A stretch of DNA of 64,000 bases, from assembly GCA_024699855.1 (NCBI GenBank), contig JAMPIQ010000002.1, forward strand, positions 13,330,001 to 13,394,000, in the 5' to 3' direction. Below, in pieces: positions 38,104-52,800 of the stretch. The notes under the pieces were generated by a model that searched no databases, was not told the DNA's origin, and saw only the letters and a program-made list of their open reading frames with translations. Position 1 is the first letter of the stretch; the number at the start of each line of letters is the position of its first letter. The position numbers and the translations under genes are program-made. Source of the stretch: Aphelenchoides besseyi (lineage: Eukaryota > Nematoda > Chromadorea > Rhabditida > Aphelenchoididae).

Positions 38104-41100
38104 TTCAATTGATAAGTAGTGAATCAAACTCAATAATTCGATGGATTTAGACCATACAGTTGTCACTTGATTTGCGAGTTTCTCTGAGAGACATAAAATA
38201 TTTACATTTACGAAATCCAGGCCAAAAACATACTACATGGAAAGATTAAAAAAGACAAATGAACGTCCGATACGCTCAATAGTCGAGATGTGTAGCAGTT
38301 TGCCAAAGTTCACTCGCCAACATTCGCTCTTAAACTCATTTTTACAAGATGTCTCAACCAAGATCTCGAGTTTGAATATCGTGATTTTGACTTAGACTCT
38401 GTAGAGTTAAATTCCTTAATTCATTTGTATGAAATAACACGATTTGATCTTATCTCAGTTTACTTTAATGAAACAAACAGCTTCCACAGAACAAGAGGAG
38501 AACGATATGGACGGCACAGTCGAAAGAACGATTATTCAACTTTTTTATCGCTGAGCTGCGTGATCTGCCAGTGAAATACCCGAAAACGAATTTTCCAAAG
38601 AGATTTTTGTCGTCAATCTCGACGCATTTACCTCCGAGCACTTGAATCAACACACTAGTTTGATTGTCCGAGTCAATGCGGAACATTTGTGAGGTGTTCG
38701 TTGGGATAGTCGCAATGCGTTTGGATCAACGTCTTGATCAAACCATCACTGTTGAAACCCAAAGAAAGCAGAGCGAAGCCGAGAAGCAACAAGTCTTAAA
38801 AATTTTTTCCGATGACTCAATTTCGACGCCTAATTTACGATCGTCGTAAAACCAAAAAAACTTTAAATCTTCACATTAATGTATTGCTATGTTCTTCTTT
38901 GATCTCAACTGCCACGGCCCACTGGACATCGTCTTTTTCGGTCAAGTACACTGTCACAAGTCAATTTGTCGAATGAAAATGTCCGTTCCGACACGTGGAT
39001 GACGATTCTCACATTCATCACGACTTCAGTCATATGTCCGGATTACTTCGATGACCGTATTGCATCGTTCAGAGTGACAACAATTCCGCTAGCGCGTCGG
39101 CTTCCACTCTTTTACCATCTTAATGTTTTCGCCAAAACATCTGCATAAGTCTTTGACGCGAGATCGTTGAAGTTATGGGATTTTTTATAAGTGGCTCACA
39201 TCGAATGTCGTTACATGAGTAAATAAACCAAATGTGTTTGATTTCGATGGAAATTGATCTTTTTTCTTTCGAGCTCCGAAAGTGTGAGTTTTGTAGTTGA
39301 TGTATCAGTGGAGATCTGCTGTCAAGTCAAACGGATAGATCGTATCGAATGAACGCAATGATACGAAATCCAAACTCAGACATTTTTTCTTCGCAAACAT
39401 TTCGGCTTCAGAAACGTGAAGCACTCAACGGTCGAAGATAATCGAAACTTCTACTTTTTGTTGAAACACTAGAACGTTGAAGTCCGGTAGACGACTAAAA
39501 GTCGGCTCGCAACTTTCATTTTAAGTTTTAGTGGTCTCGTCTACGAAATCAACCCATTTATCGTTGAGGACTGTTGATGCGTGTAACTGGAGAGATGACT
39601 ACACTCATGGGAAACTGAACGGCTCGTAAACTTGTCCACAGTATAAATGCTTCTTGTGCTTTTTATTAATCTTATTCTAACTGTTTATCATCGGTTTTTC
39701 GTTGACTTCGTTTCCGTTAACAGTCAAAAGACTGCAAACTCACAACAAAACGCGTTTGGATTCTAAACTAATTTGTGATGATGTCGCTGCTTTCTTCGCT
39801 TCTTATAAAGAAGAATGTCGATTTAAATTGAAAATTGATTCCTTTTTTTGTGTAATTCGAACTTTTTGTTGCCGTGGACTACTGCTCGAATATAAATCTG
39901 TGAATCTTAGCCGTGTCTTCGAATGCTCGCAGACTCTCTTCGAATTTCGAGCTTCAACCGACACTTGTAAGCACTTGAAAGCCTTCGATTTTGATTAAAC
40001 GGCCTTCTACACTTGACTGCAAATTGAAGAGAACTTAACGAATGGGCAAACCTCACAATTGGCGTATTTTGTAATGGGCAAAGACTACATGATCCCTAAG
40101 CTGCAAATGTCATTGAGATGTTTTTCGAAATACGATTCTTTCAATTGAAGTTGCCATTTTTGACGAGTTTACTGAAACAGTGCATTTGGTTGTTTCCATA
40201 TTCCTCGTGTTTACGATCGGAACTAAAAGTAATAGTACATTGTCCGAATCACTTCCGAAGAACAACTGGGCTTGTTGTCGAAAAGAAATGATTGAAAATG
40301 TGGCAAGCACTTGTGAACATCATGATTCATTCTATTGATCTGTTCGTTTATTGGCACGTATAAGCGATGCCGACGAGTTGGCATTTGTTCTTTTTGAGCA
40401 GCTTGTCGCATGTCAAAATGTGGTCGCAACTTATTCGTGGATACGAAGAGCGTTCCGAGCACCACGTTCATGCTCTAGTTTGTTTATGTGCCTTGAAAAC
40501 TACTAATTGTGAACCATTGATTATACGGTGATTGTCTTCGCTCTTAATCTGTTTTCTTCTCGACCTTGTTGTTCTAAACCTTTTCTTTACAGTCACTTAC
40601 TTGTCGATACAATCACTCAACGGTGGGTACGCGATGTTTGATTCTGCACGTTTCAGCATCACAAAAAACAGTGGACATTTTAAACATTCGCTTAAAACAC
40701 TCGGGTTTGTAAACATACAGTCATATGCAAGAGGTTTCTGTCTTCACTTCAGTGTTCTGGTTTAAACAGAAACACTGTTGAATGGACGCAAAGAGAGCAA
40801 GTAGCGAGTTATTAAATGACCACCAGCTTGTAAACCGATACGGTGATGCACAAATCCACGGTCATAAACTAGGAACAGCAGGTCAAGTTAAGTGCTCTTG
40901 ATTACGTAAATGAGCAAGCAATGTAGATTGTTGATGGCAAATTGTGTTGATTGTTTATTTCCACTTTTGGTCAATGTTCATAAACAACTTCCGAATGTCC
41001 GATTCCCTAAATCAGTGGAAACACTTTCGTTTGTTGTTTCTTTGTTCCGTCTTTTTAGTTGCCGCCATCATGCATTATGCGTTCGTTACATTGCAATAAG

Positions 41101-42865
41101 CTTTTTTCTTATGCCGCTAATTAACGACTTTCAAACGCTTAATGATCTTTAAATGGCTAATGTGGTTCTTTTGATTTGTGGAAGAAGTATATACGATACG
41201 AGTCATTGCCTTCAAATTCTCTAGATTTGAGTATTCGTGATGTCCCTAAAACAACAGACATGATCGATAGTGAAATCTTGTCGATCATCTATCTTCGGTT
41301 AAGTGATTCGAATCGAAACGATGTTTACGTTCAGCTAATTGATCTGTTTCTACTTTCAAACGAATTGCTCTTTCCTTTCAAGTAACAATTTGAGTTTGAA
41401 ATAACACAATAGTGCGTGTGTTATGTTAACGCACTTCGTAAATCACTTTAAACGCCTTGTATTTCATAGCTTGGGTCTTCTTTCGTTTGCCGTCGTTCGC
41501 CTCACAATCGTGTTTTAAGCGGGCAAAGTGCCAAAACGATTAGCACTGATGGTCGAGATCATCTTTTTTCGTTCCTGCAATTTGCCGTTGGTCGAATTCG
41601 AAACGCGGGCGGCATTCGATCGGATGGCCGCCGAATGAAGATGACAACCCGAGGAAGCAAAGAGGCGTAAGAAGGGCGGAGAATCGGTTTTATTATGTTT
41701 AAGAAGCAAATAACGTCGTAGCCACAATCTCTCGTCTTAACAAATCAAAGACATTGGAAAAAAGCGGCAGATAGCCGAGAGAAAGCAGCTCAAGTCAATT
41801 TCAGAATCTTAATTGCTTAAACTTTTTTGCTGCAGCTTCCGACCTGATCGTTTTGTTGTACTGAAAAACGACCGTATTTCCGTTGTGATCAGTTATTATG
41901 ATCTCATGAAAGCGTTTTGTACTTTCGAATTCTGCCTAAACTCATTCTGACAATCGACTTGTTTTCGTAGTTTTCGCTGGAAATCAATTTGAGAAGTTTT
42001 TGAAGACGACATCAATTTCTCACCTCTCAAGCTCTTCGATCATTGTCGTCAGTCGTATGCCGCTATTGTTCAAATAATTCACCATGCGGCCGGATCGACG
42101 ATTCCCATTAATCTGATCTCGAAGCTTGACAATTGACGGCAAAATGGCCAACTAGTTTTGATCAACGTTTTTGTTCGTCTTGTTATTCAGCGGCCATTTT
42201 GTTTGTTGACATGCCTTTAATTTCCTTTCAAATTGTTTTCCATCGTTTGTTTACTCGTGGATGTGTCTTCAGCTAAACGAATTGAACGCCAACGCATCCA
42301 TTTTCGGATTTCACATTCCCGTGAAATTGTTTCTTTCACGGTAACAATTGAAAACAAAAATGGACAACCTCCTTTGACCAACATAAACGCTACGGTAACA
42401 ATCTTCATGGCCGTGAATGATGAGTTGCGGTGAGAACAAACAAAAGCGGTAAATTCAAACGTCGATGTTCCTGTGCTTCTTCACAGCCATCAATTAACAT
42501 TGTGCGCATTGAGGGAATTTGCCCTCCGTTTTTTGGGTTGAATTCCAGAGCCACAATAAGCGTGTGTTATCAAGAAACATAAACGTGTCTTCGCAAATAC
42601 TCCAACTGTCTTTTATCATGCGCAGACTCGGGAAAGTGATCTCAATTAGCTCAACGAATTAGTTTTCGCGGTTTTCGATTCTCGTGGTTATTTGACAACA
42701 ATTCAATAGCACCTGTATTTAGAGTTCACCAATAGCGTAGAAAGAGAAAAGAGCAGATCACCGGTTCTCGTCTTGTTCTTCTAATTCACTGCCGCGGCTC
42801 CATGGGAGTCTCGAATTGTAAGTGAAGTTAGTCGATTAACAGGTATCAAAAACCACTTTTCAGCG
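38104..42865. other. Gene-poor 4.7 kb with weak coding traces
   Basis: No confident gene. A few fragments look protein-like: on the plus strand LAYFVMGKDYMIPKL near 40060-40100, which resembles the end of a BTB domain, and LLARISDADELAFVLFEQLV near 40340-40400; on the minus strand TVYLTEKDDVQWAVAVEIKE near 38890-38950. They do not join into one reading frame, and stops interrupt each. A decayed BTB-type gene is possible but unproven. The promoter for the small peptide gene at 42899 lies at the right end. Confidence 0.3.
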
Positions 42866-42898
42866 AGGCAACCAGACGGCCGAAGCCGATTTACACTC

Positions 42899-43105
42899 AT
42901 GCTTCGGCCCGTGCTCCTCGTTTGCCTTCTCTGCTTCTTCATCAGCATACTTCTGCTGACCATTCCCGTCAATGCCGGAGAAATTGGCGTTATCGAGAGG
43001 ACGAGCGATGAGTTGCCGCCATCGGTAATCAATCTCAACATGCAAGATGCTATGCGAACACTTCGAAGAATGAAACGACAAGCAAAACGTTGGTTTTCAT
43101 TTTAA
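42899..43105 (+). CDS. Small secreted peptide, possible neuropeptide-like precursor
   Basis: A single-exon 68-residue protein. It begins MLRPVLLVCLLCFFISILLL with a strong hydrophobic core and an alanine-containing cleavage region (TIPVNA/GEIG), a clear signal peptide. The remaining 42 residues include INLNMQDAMRTLRRMKRQAK and end RWFSF, with basic doublets RR, KR and KR that could be cleaved by prohormone convertases to leave QA and WFSF fragments; there is no glycine for amidation. A splice-acceptor-like CTTTTCAG ends at 42863, 36 bases upstream, and AATAAA lies at 43195-43200, so the gene has all the parts of a compact transcript. No homologue is recognised; antimicrobial or signalling peptide are both possible. 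Confidence 0.6.
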   Translation: MLRPVLLVCLLCFFISILLLTIPVNAGEIGVIERTSDELPPSVINLNMQDAMRTLRRMKRQAKRWFSF

Positions 43106-43194
43106 GTTACTTTTCCAAAAAACGGTCTTTTGATTGAAATACTCGGCACTTTGTTAGTCGACTAAGTGCTGAAGATGATTTTTGTCCAAATCTC

Positions 43195-43200
43195 AATAAA
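43195..43200 (+). terminator. Polyadenylation signal of the small peptide gene
   Basis: AATAAA lies 90 bases after the stop codon of the small secreted peptide, at the normal distance for a short nematode 3' UTR. Confidence 0.55.
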
Positions 43201-43279
43201 CTTCTTAAAGGTGATAACACACCAATTGTTTTCAATAAGACTATTCAAAAACAATGATAACGATGGCGTCAGTTGCATT

Positions 43280-43520
43280 TTCGGCATCTTCTTCGTTCTA
43301 CAAAATTGACACCGCTTCTCACTTTTATTCTTTTCGCTTCTACTTCCGCTTTTCCATTCCTCTTTCTACCAATTCCTCTTAATATTTTTGTCTATTCGAA
43401 GGATCATTCAAGGTTTGAGATCGTTTTCCGATTAACAAATCAAATCAACTTAACTTTTCCATTTTATATTCTTCGTTCACTCAAATCCCTTTTTCTATTT
43501 TGGCTTCGTCTGCACTTGCT
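43280..43520 (+). repeat. Pyrimidine-rich low-complexity tract
   Basis: This stretch is dominated by C and T on the plus strand with runs such as CTTTTATTCTTTTCGCTTC. It lies between the small peptide gene and the DIG-1-like gene and is probably simple-sequence or 5' regulatory DNA. The long open frame across it is a composition artefact. Confidence 0.45.
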
Positions 43521-43880
43521 TTCTTGAGGGTTTCATTAAGATGCAGTTAGATTGTATACTGGAGCTTCAAACCAAATCAAATACTTTCTTGTACGATGTT
43601 CCATAGCGTTAGAGTCCACAAAAACGGTGATGGTTGTGCGTTTGCTCGAAACAATTTGTTCTTTATTTTGCTTAACCGTGTGTGGGCGAGTTTCAAAGGG
43701 AGGCGTGAGGAGTTGAATGACCTGCAATCACTAACAATAAGCACATTGCACATGTACGAATTGAGTGCGCCACTGTGTTGTCTTCGAACCGCCCATTCAC
43801 GTCATTGCACTTTGCAGCACCGCAACGATTAACAAATTTTGCAGTAAGTAGCGGTGTATTTTGTGGTCTAAAAACCGAAA

Positions 43881-46800
43881 ATGCATAGAATCAGATTCGT
43901 GCAAACAGTTTTGCTCACAGCAGTTCAGTGGCGTGTCTCAATTTGTTTTGCAGTCAAGAGTGCCAAATATACGACACGTTCGGACAAACCATCACGATGT
44001 GCCGAAGGTCGTAAAAATCTAACAGACGCCGTGGGCTCTTCTCTGATCTCTGATTTCTCTTCGTCTTCTTCTCCTTCTAATTCCGCCGAATTGCCGGACG
44101 CCAATTCGCGAAGCGGTCGCGCCGAAATCGACATCGCTAAAATCCTGCGTTTAGATCCGCGTCGACGAAATGACGGCGGAAGTGTTGGACACAATGAGAC
44201 GGGAAAGTGCGTCATTAGTGCCGATCAAGCAGTTCACTACTGTGGATTTACCGAAGAAGGTGAGTATTGTCGGACTTCAGCGTGAATTCTGTGATCTTTT
44301 ATGCGATGGTTTGTTTGCTGTTTTATTGTCCGAGACTGTAGGCTAGGATAACAATTTCAACTAGAACTGGTTACTTGTTTTCAACGTTGTTAAGTGTTTC
44401 GATTTAACCCTGTTGTTTCATTGACTTCCAACATCTAACCCTTAGACTCTCACTATTCTAATCCCTTTGTACGTTGAACGTATTTACAGTTTTCATTTAG
44501 TGACCGCACCGATTATTCCACCACCTCAACAAGGGCAATGCTACACGAGTCCGAAGAGCGGACGCGAAATCTGTTATCCAACCTACGAAGAATTGGATAC
44601 AACGTGTACAGATTCCTCGCATAACGACAAAGATACACCAGGCCCTGTTCCACCGCCGGCGGTACCTCACGCAACCGTACGAGCGATGGCATTTGTGGCA
44701 CCCGATGATCTGCAACGTTTGATCAAACAATACTATCGACAGAATCATCAACCCATACCAAAAGACATTAATTATAAGATCAATGCCTATCTGTTTGCTC
44801 GCTATCGATGTGATTACGGTTACGAAATGGTTGACGAAGTGGATACCGTATTTTGTTCGAATCGAAAATGGGTGACGGTAATGCCGGAATGTCGCGGTAA
44901 AGGTCCGTGTCGTGAAGACAACGGAGGTTGCAGTCATTCGTGTATCTCGCCCGACAACGTCACTGTTGAATGTCGATGTCCGAAAGGAATGGTTTTAGAT
45001 GTCGACGAACAAACGTGTATTAGTAAGAAAAAAGCGTTTTCTCAATTCAATTGAATGTCATTTAAGAGCCGGCACCAAAGAATTTGTGCAAAAATTTGGC
45101 CGGTTGCACTTGTGAATCGATTAACGAAAACCAACTTTCTTGCATATGCCGACCAAGTGGAGAGAAGTGTTTACGTATGTTTAGACGAAAAGATACCGTT
45201 GAGTGATTGAAATTTAGTACAAAAAGGACCACCCAAAATCTACATGCATCCACCACCGCCATATCAAGTTGAACCCGGTGGTACATTAAATATCACGTGT
45301 TCGGGCGTTGGCTATCCGTTTCCACAAACCACATGGCAATCGTAGGCTATTCGAGTCCATGATTGAGTTCATTTTTGTTGTTTTAAGAAACGGAGAAGTT
45401 CCTTTCGAACAAAAAGCAGATTCGAATGCTCCTTCCAATCAAGTGCTCTCAGTAAACGAGTTGTCCAAGAACGGTGTTTTCACTTGTCATTCGTTCAACA
45501 AACATGGTCCCAGTGAAAAGACCGTGGATATTATTGTTGCTGGACCTGGAGCCGCATCGTTGGATCGGGTGGATCCCGGACGAACGAATATGGAGGTCTA
45601 CTGGCATCCACCGGAAGAACTCAATCGTCCGATCACTCATTACACCATCTACTACACGAACAACGGAATGCAACCGGTGAAAAACTGGAAGCACATTGAC
45701 GTTAACGGCAAAAATCCAAATGAATGTTTTTAATGAAATGAACATTTTAGAACCGAATCGTCATGTCATGATTGAAGATCTTCGTCCCGATACTCAATAC
45801 ACGATTCGAGTTCGAGCAAACGATAATTTAGGTCCCGGAAAATTGTCGGATGCGATTTCAGTAAAAACGAAAGAAGCCGGTTGGTTAATCGTTGCAATAC
45901 AATGACAAACATGTGAATTTCTAGCCAAACGACCGGTTGTGGAGATTGCTGAAGGCGAAGAACTCCGTGTGCCTCCTGGTGAATCATTTACTCTCAATTG
46001 CAATATAACTCGTGGTGATCCAACTCCGCACGTCGTTTGGGAATCGAAAGGTCGAAAAATCAGCAATCCACAAGAAGGACGTTCGATTACTCTTCAACAT
46101 AAAGGATTGTACGAAGAAACTAGTTTCTTGTGTGTTGCTGAAAATGAGGCGGGAAAAACGTCGAAACGAGTGCACGTCATTGTCACCGGTCCAATTGCAC
46201 CGGAGAAGATTCGAAGTGATGTGGACGGCGATGATGTTTCGTTGCAATGGGATGTGCCGCGTATTACCAACGGACCGATGGAAGATTATGAATTACTTTA
46301 CACAACCGATCCTTCATTGCCCGAAGATCAATGGGAACGAACGAACAGTGGCGGTAAGACGGAAATCACACTTCCGGATCTAAAAGAAATGACTGAATAC
46401 ACTGTACGTATTCGCGGCAAAAACGTTAACGGCGATGGACTACCAAGTCGAGATCATACTTTTACTACGTGGCTAAAGCGTATGTTTTCTTTCTTAAACA
46501 TTTGATAAGAGTGTTATAGCTCGACCACCAGTTGTTACGCTGCGTCCAAGTGATCCGATTGTTGCAGCACCAAGCACTCAAGAATTGACAGTTGAATGCG
46601 ATGCAACGGGTGTTCCGAAACCGAAAATTGTTTGGTTTTGGCAAAATGAAGCGATTGAAGACGGAAAGGTAAACATACGGTTGTTGATTACTTAGAGAAT
46701 ATGAGTTTAGGACGGTTTTCGAGTGTACGATACAAGCGCTATTGACGTACAGAATTTGACTAACAGCAAGTTGATTGCTCAGTCGACGACACGCACCGGA

Positions 46801-49800
46801 GTCGTTCGTTGCGAAGCCGTGAATCGCGAAGGTGATGATCGAAAGTCCGTCGACATCAAAATCAACGGTCCCGGTAGTCCGCCGCTTAAAATCCAACCGT
46901 CGACCGTAGAAAATGGTTTTAAAGTTGATTGGACAGAACCGGAAATTCCGAATGGTGAAATCACGGTAACAAGCAAAAAAGCAATCAGTCAATAAGCTTT
47001 TTATTAAGAACTATGTTATCTATTACACAAAAGATCCTGACAAACCGCTTGGTGAATGGCAAACAGAAACGGTGCCTGGTGATAAGTTAAGCGAACTGAT
47101 TGCAAACAAAGAAGAAGACACTCCATATGTGGTTCGTTTACAAGCCGTAACTGACGATGGTCCCGGCATCATTTCCGAGCCATACGAAGTAACAACTGGA
47201 CAGAAACGTCTGTTTGAATGTCGAAATGACCTCAACTCTTATTGTACTTTAGATATTCCACTTACGGTCAAACTGGAACTCATCGATCCGGTTCTTGAAG
47301 ACGGCGCAAAAGAAGTTGTCGTTGAACCGGCACAACCAATTCGTTTCCGTTGTATTGCTGAAGGTCGACCAACTCCTGCAATTTCGTACACGTGGCTTCC
47401 ATTGAACAACAGTGAAAGTGGACAAGTGAGTTTTTATTGAGAATAGAGACTTGCATTCAAACTTCTAGGAACCAATTCATATTCGAGCATCACCTCATGA
47501 TTCAGCCGAACACACTTATGTTTCGGAAGACTCACAAACTTCAACGCACACTCAACGTTATCTTCTGTGTCAGGCGCGTAATCCCGACGGCACAGTTGAC
47601 GATCGAGTGACGTTTACCGTGAAAAGTAAGAAAATATGAATTGCTCAATAGAATGCTTTCTAGAACCGGGAAGTCCACCGTTGAACATTGCTCCAACAAT
47701 CGATTTGGACAACAAAGTCACAATTCAATGGAACCCACCGATTTATCCAAATGGAGATTTAGATGTGAGTTTGTGTTGTGAATTCGATTTCTTTATTCCA
47801 AATTTCAGCATTATAAAGTCTATTTGTCCGCCGATCCATCGAAACCTTTGGACCAATGGCAGACGTTCGATGTTCACGATTTGGATAATCCGAAAATCGA
47901 ATTCAATCGCGGTGAACTGGAACCCGAAACTCCGTACTTTGTGCAGATTTCATCGATTAACAAAGACGGTGAAGGTGTTAAATCGGAACCAAAAACCTTC
48001 GAGACAGTCAGTGGAGCGCCAATCGATTCACCTGCTGATGTTCTTGCGGTGGTGGAACCGGATAATACTGTCAATTTATCGTGGGCTGGACCAAGTCAAC
48101 CGAACGGTCCAATTAAAGTGCGTAGAACTTGTAAATGTATTTTAAATGCTAATTCGTTTTTAGTCTTATACCGTTTACTTTACTCCTGTTGACAGTTCGA
48201 TTCCCGACGAAAACTACAAACAATGGCAAAAGATCGATGTTCCATCAGACGCCGATTTGGGTAACATTACATTGGACAAAGACGACTACAAGATTCAGCC
48301 CAACACTCCGTACAAGGTCCGAGTTACTGCAACAAACGATCTTTCTGAAGGTCCAGCCAGTGAACCGATTACGTTCACCACCGGAACGGGCGAAATTCCA
48401 CCAACAATTCAAATCGAACCGTCCAATAATCCAGCATCTGTTAATCCGAAAGAAGACTACACGGTCACTTGTGCAGCAACTGGAATTCCACAACCTGAAA
48501 TCTACTGGACAGTTGGAGATCAACGAACGGACGGCACTGTTTTGCAATTGAGTTCATTGGTTACGGACACAATTGCAACTTGTCACGCTGAAAACAATGC
48601 CGGAAAAGCACAAGAAGTTTTGCGTATTGAAGTCAAAGGACCAGGAGCTCCGCCAACGACGGTTGCCGCCGAACCGTTGCCCGATCAAGAGTTAACTATC
48701 GAATGGACTCCACCTGATATTACCAATGGACAGATTACCGGCTATGTTGTGCAATACGGAGAAATTCCGGATGGTTGGTTTTCGCAGATGTTAAGTTTGT
48801 TTATGAAAACGTTTAGGCGAAACAACTCCAACTGATTGGCAAACGATGACTGTTCCGGGAGCTGAAGTTACAACTACACTCAAAGATTTGAAACCAAAAA
48901 CCAACTACGCTGTTAAAGTTCAAGCAGTCAGTGATCGTGGTCCGGGTGTTATTTCCGATCCAACTCGTGTTCGCACCATGCCATTGACTCCACCGCCTCC
49001 TCAGGAAGCCAAAGTGGATGTTCATGACAACAACACTGTTCTGTTGGAGTTCGACGCAGTACCTGATCCGGAAGATTCTAGCAAAAAGATTAAGGTTAAA
49101 AGTTGATTGAAACTAACCGTCAATGATTTGAACTATTGCAGGACTACGTGATTTCTTATACAGCAGTCGATCCACTTACGAATGAAACAGTTTGGAACGA
49201 AATGAGTTGGACGCATCCCGACGATTCGCCAACAATCAAAATTCCAATTGACGGCGAAAACTTCAAACCAAACACGAAATACAACGTGAAGATCATTCCA
49301 AAAGGTGAAATCGAAGGAAAAGCAAGTGATCCGGTACTGTTTGAAACGGGCGATGGAATCATTGCTCCTGATCAACCAACTTTCAATGTCGACGCTCCCG
49401 ACAATCTGATTCGTGTTCCTGCAGGAACTGACTACTCAGTCACTTGCAGTTCCGAAGGACATCCATCACCGAAAATTCATTGGATTAATGAGCAAGGAGA
49501 GGTATAGATTGACAAAAATGAATTAACTTTTACAACATCTTTTAAGACTGTCAGTGAAGGTCCAGTGTTACGAATGGATGACGTTAAAACGACTCAAAAA
49601 TTGAAGTGTATTGCTGAGAATGTGGGTGGCACTGCCGAAGAAGACTTCACGATCTATGTTGCTGGACCAGGAAACGCCCCAGAAATTACGCAATTGCACG
49701 CCCATAAGCCACGAACCATTGAAGCAAAATGGGATCCACCAACAATTCCTAATGGCGAAATTACTCGTTACATCATTTACTACACTCCATTGGATGATCA

Positions 49801-52800
49801 AGTATGTGGTTTCAAAAGCTGAAAATTACTATGTTCTAGGACCCGTCAAAACAAGTCGGTCAAGTACCAAGCAAACCAATTGTCGAATGGCTCACTTATC
49901 ATCAAACCGGCGAGAATTTGAATGAGGGACAAAAGAGTGCAACAATCAAAGATTTCTTGGAACCGGATACCGCGTACGCAGTAGTGATTCAAGCGGTGAA
50001 CGATGATGGACCAGGTCCTTATTCCATTCAACATACAATTCGAACGATGTCCAAAGGTTTGAGAACAATTCAAAAATACTTTTAATACTTTAAATATTTA
50101 GCTCAAGAAGATCCACCAAGTGATCTTCGCGTTGAACCGATCGATCAACGTTCCGTTGAAGTTGATTGGAAACCTCCAGAGAATGTGGAAGAGCAACCAA
50201 TTGGATACGAATTATATTATGTTCCGGCTAACAAAGAAATCGAGGTCGATGAGTTCGACAGCTTGCCGAAATGGGTTAAAATTCCAATTGACTCTGGCGA
50301 TGCGACTTCGCATGTTTTGCGAAATGAACTCGAACCAAACACTGAGTACGTATTCAAAATTCGTGCCATCTATCCGAATGGTCCTGGTGTCTTCTCTGAA
50401 CCATGTATTACAAGAACGCTACCTGAAGGTAAGTCAATTTGAATGGAAATAAAATTGAACACGAAATTTAAGGTCATGCACCGGTCATAAGCGTTTCATC
50501 AGGTGGTGAAGGTACCGATGGATCAACAAAAATCGATCTACTTCCCGGTTCTTCGCTTTTGGTGTTCTGTAATGCCACTGGTAGCCCACAACCGTCGGTC
50601 AATTGGATTCGTCAAGGAAGTATTGCAATTGATCCGAGTACTGTGAAGGCCGAAGAAACAGCAACTCGATGGTCGTTGAATGTCGCCAACATTACCGAAG
50701 ATACGACTTTTATTTGCGTAGCCCAGAATCCACTTGGAATTGCGAATTGGTCGATTGCTCTGAATGTGATTGATGGTAAGAAAGGGAAGTAATAACGAAA
50801 GACGTGTACATTTGTAGACTTGCCGTTGGATTGGCGTCGTGATATGATCAAAGCCAAAATCGAAGATGACAACGTACTTCTGAGTTTTGATGACAAGATA
50901 CCGGAACATTTGAAAGAACAAGTAAACTTTGAGGTTGTGTTGAGTAGAATAACAAGTTGTTTAGAACAACTGGAAACTTCGTTACACCGACGATCCGAAC
51001 AAACCAAAGAACGAATGGGACGAGATTGACAGCGATGGCAATTCACTTAGCAACGTGAAATTACCAGATGCAAAACTCGGCAAAGTTCATTACATCACAG
51101 TTACGGATCCAAACACAGGAATCGAAAGTTCTGCGTTCACGGTCATTACGCCAAGTAAGTTTATCTTCAATGTTCATCTAACAACCAAATTCTATCTAAT
51201 TTCAACCATTTTATCTTCAACTTTAAGATCCGGCTCGAATTACCAATCTCGGTGCGAACATCAACGACGAAGTGATTGTTGACTTCAATTCGGCTGTTGG
51301 TAGCAGTGACGTCAAAGTAGGAAGCTGAAGTTTGACGCAAATTGTTTGTTTCTTTTCTAGAATTATGAGATTCGTTTCTGGCCCGTGAATGAACCCGACA
51401 ACGTTCGATCTCAAACGGTCGGCCCTGACAGTCTGAGCGGGAACGTGATTAGTGATTTGAGTGCAGACACCGATTACGACGTTCAAGTGGTGACAACATT
51501 CAGTGATGGCGACGTCTTGCCGGGTGCAGTTGTACCAGTTAGAACACCACCAGAAGGTTCGTTTTTCATTAAACTTTAAGATAATGAAGCTGTTTCAGAC
51601 CTCCATTGCGACTGTTCACATGCTTGTCGTTTGGACAAAGACAACGATGGAAAAACTCGAATTGTTTGCTATTGTCCCACTGGTTACGAGTTGATGAACG
51701 ATGGAAAAACTTGTACTCGTACTGCCGACACCGATGGCCAACCGATCGTCGTTGAAGTGAGTGCGGAAACATAAATTCGTGCACAACAGTTTTCTTCCAC
51801 TTTTCTTTAAAAATTCGGTGGTTGTTTTGTTAGTCGATGTTCCAAAAGGTTTTGCGTTTTAACCCAAAAGTTGTTGTTGTTTTTTGCACACAAAAACAAT
51901 AAACACTGTGAAATCAAATTGAATCGACATTTTCAGGTCACTCCTTCTTACAATTTAGCCGATCAAACCGAGGATTCCGAGTCGACAAGCGAAACGGGAA
52001 TTATGCCAACAAACGAACTTGGTCAAACGATTTCGGTTGAAGACGACGAATTGACTACCACTCCATATCCAACAGATTCGTTGGGCCGATTCATAAAACC
52101 GATTGTTCGAATCGATGGACAACGTCTTCCAGTCGATAACGACGGCAATACTTTGAATCCATTGGGTCAGATTATTGAACGAAACGAAGAAGATGAGCCG
52201 TTGGGACCGGATGGTCAAGTGTTGCAGAAGAACGAGCAAGGAGAGTGGTTGTATCCGGAATTGGATCAGTCTGGAAAGCCACTTCCGTTTGATAAGCACG
52301 GTCGACCGGTTTATCCTATCTTGGACTCCAACGATAATCTTCTCGAGACCAACAGAGCGGGACAACGAATCGACAAAAGCGGTAATCCGATTCCAACAAG
52401 CGCCTATGGGAAGCCGGTTGGTCCAGACGGATCGCCTCTGCCTTTTGGTCCCGATAAAATTTATCGTTGGCATGACGATGTTGAAGATATCACTGACGAA
52501 CCACAAACAACTGACATCTACGGTCGTATTATTTTCCCAATCGTCAATCCCGATGGAGAGTTGTTGCAAACGAGCAGTGATAGCGGCCGCTACGTTGACC
52601 AGAACGGCGCTGAAATTCCGTTGAATGATGCGGGCGTACCTTTGAATCCACAGACCAACCAACCCTTGGAAAAAAACGAGCGTAATCAATACATTTTTGG
52701 TCAACGAACTCCGGTAAAAACCGAAGATCGAATTTCGGCCATTGGTCCTGATGCCGAAGTACAAACCACGGAGCGAATTGTTCCAATTGTTAACGAAGAT

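Noticed and set aside
43273..43527. 84-codon hydrophobic frame before the DIG-1-like gene
   Set aside because: It starts without ATG and follows a pyrimidine-rich tract, which encodes Leu/Phe/Ser by composition alone.
49133..49375. Antisense frames across the Ig/FN3 region
   Set aside because: They are shadows of the strongly coding plus strand, which has clear domain motifs and introns.
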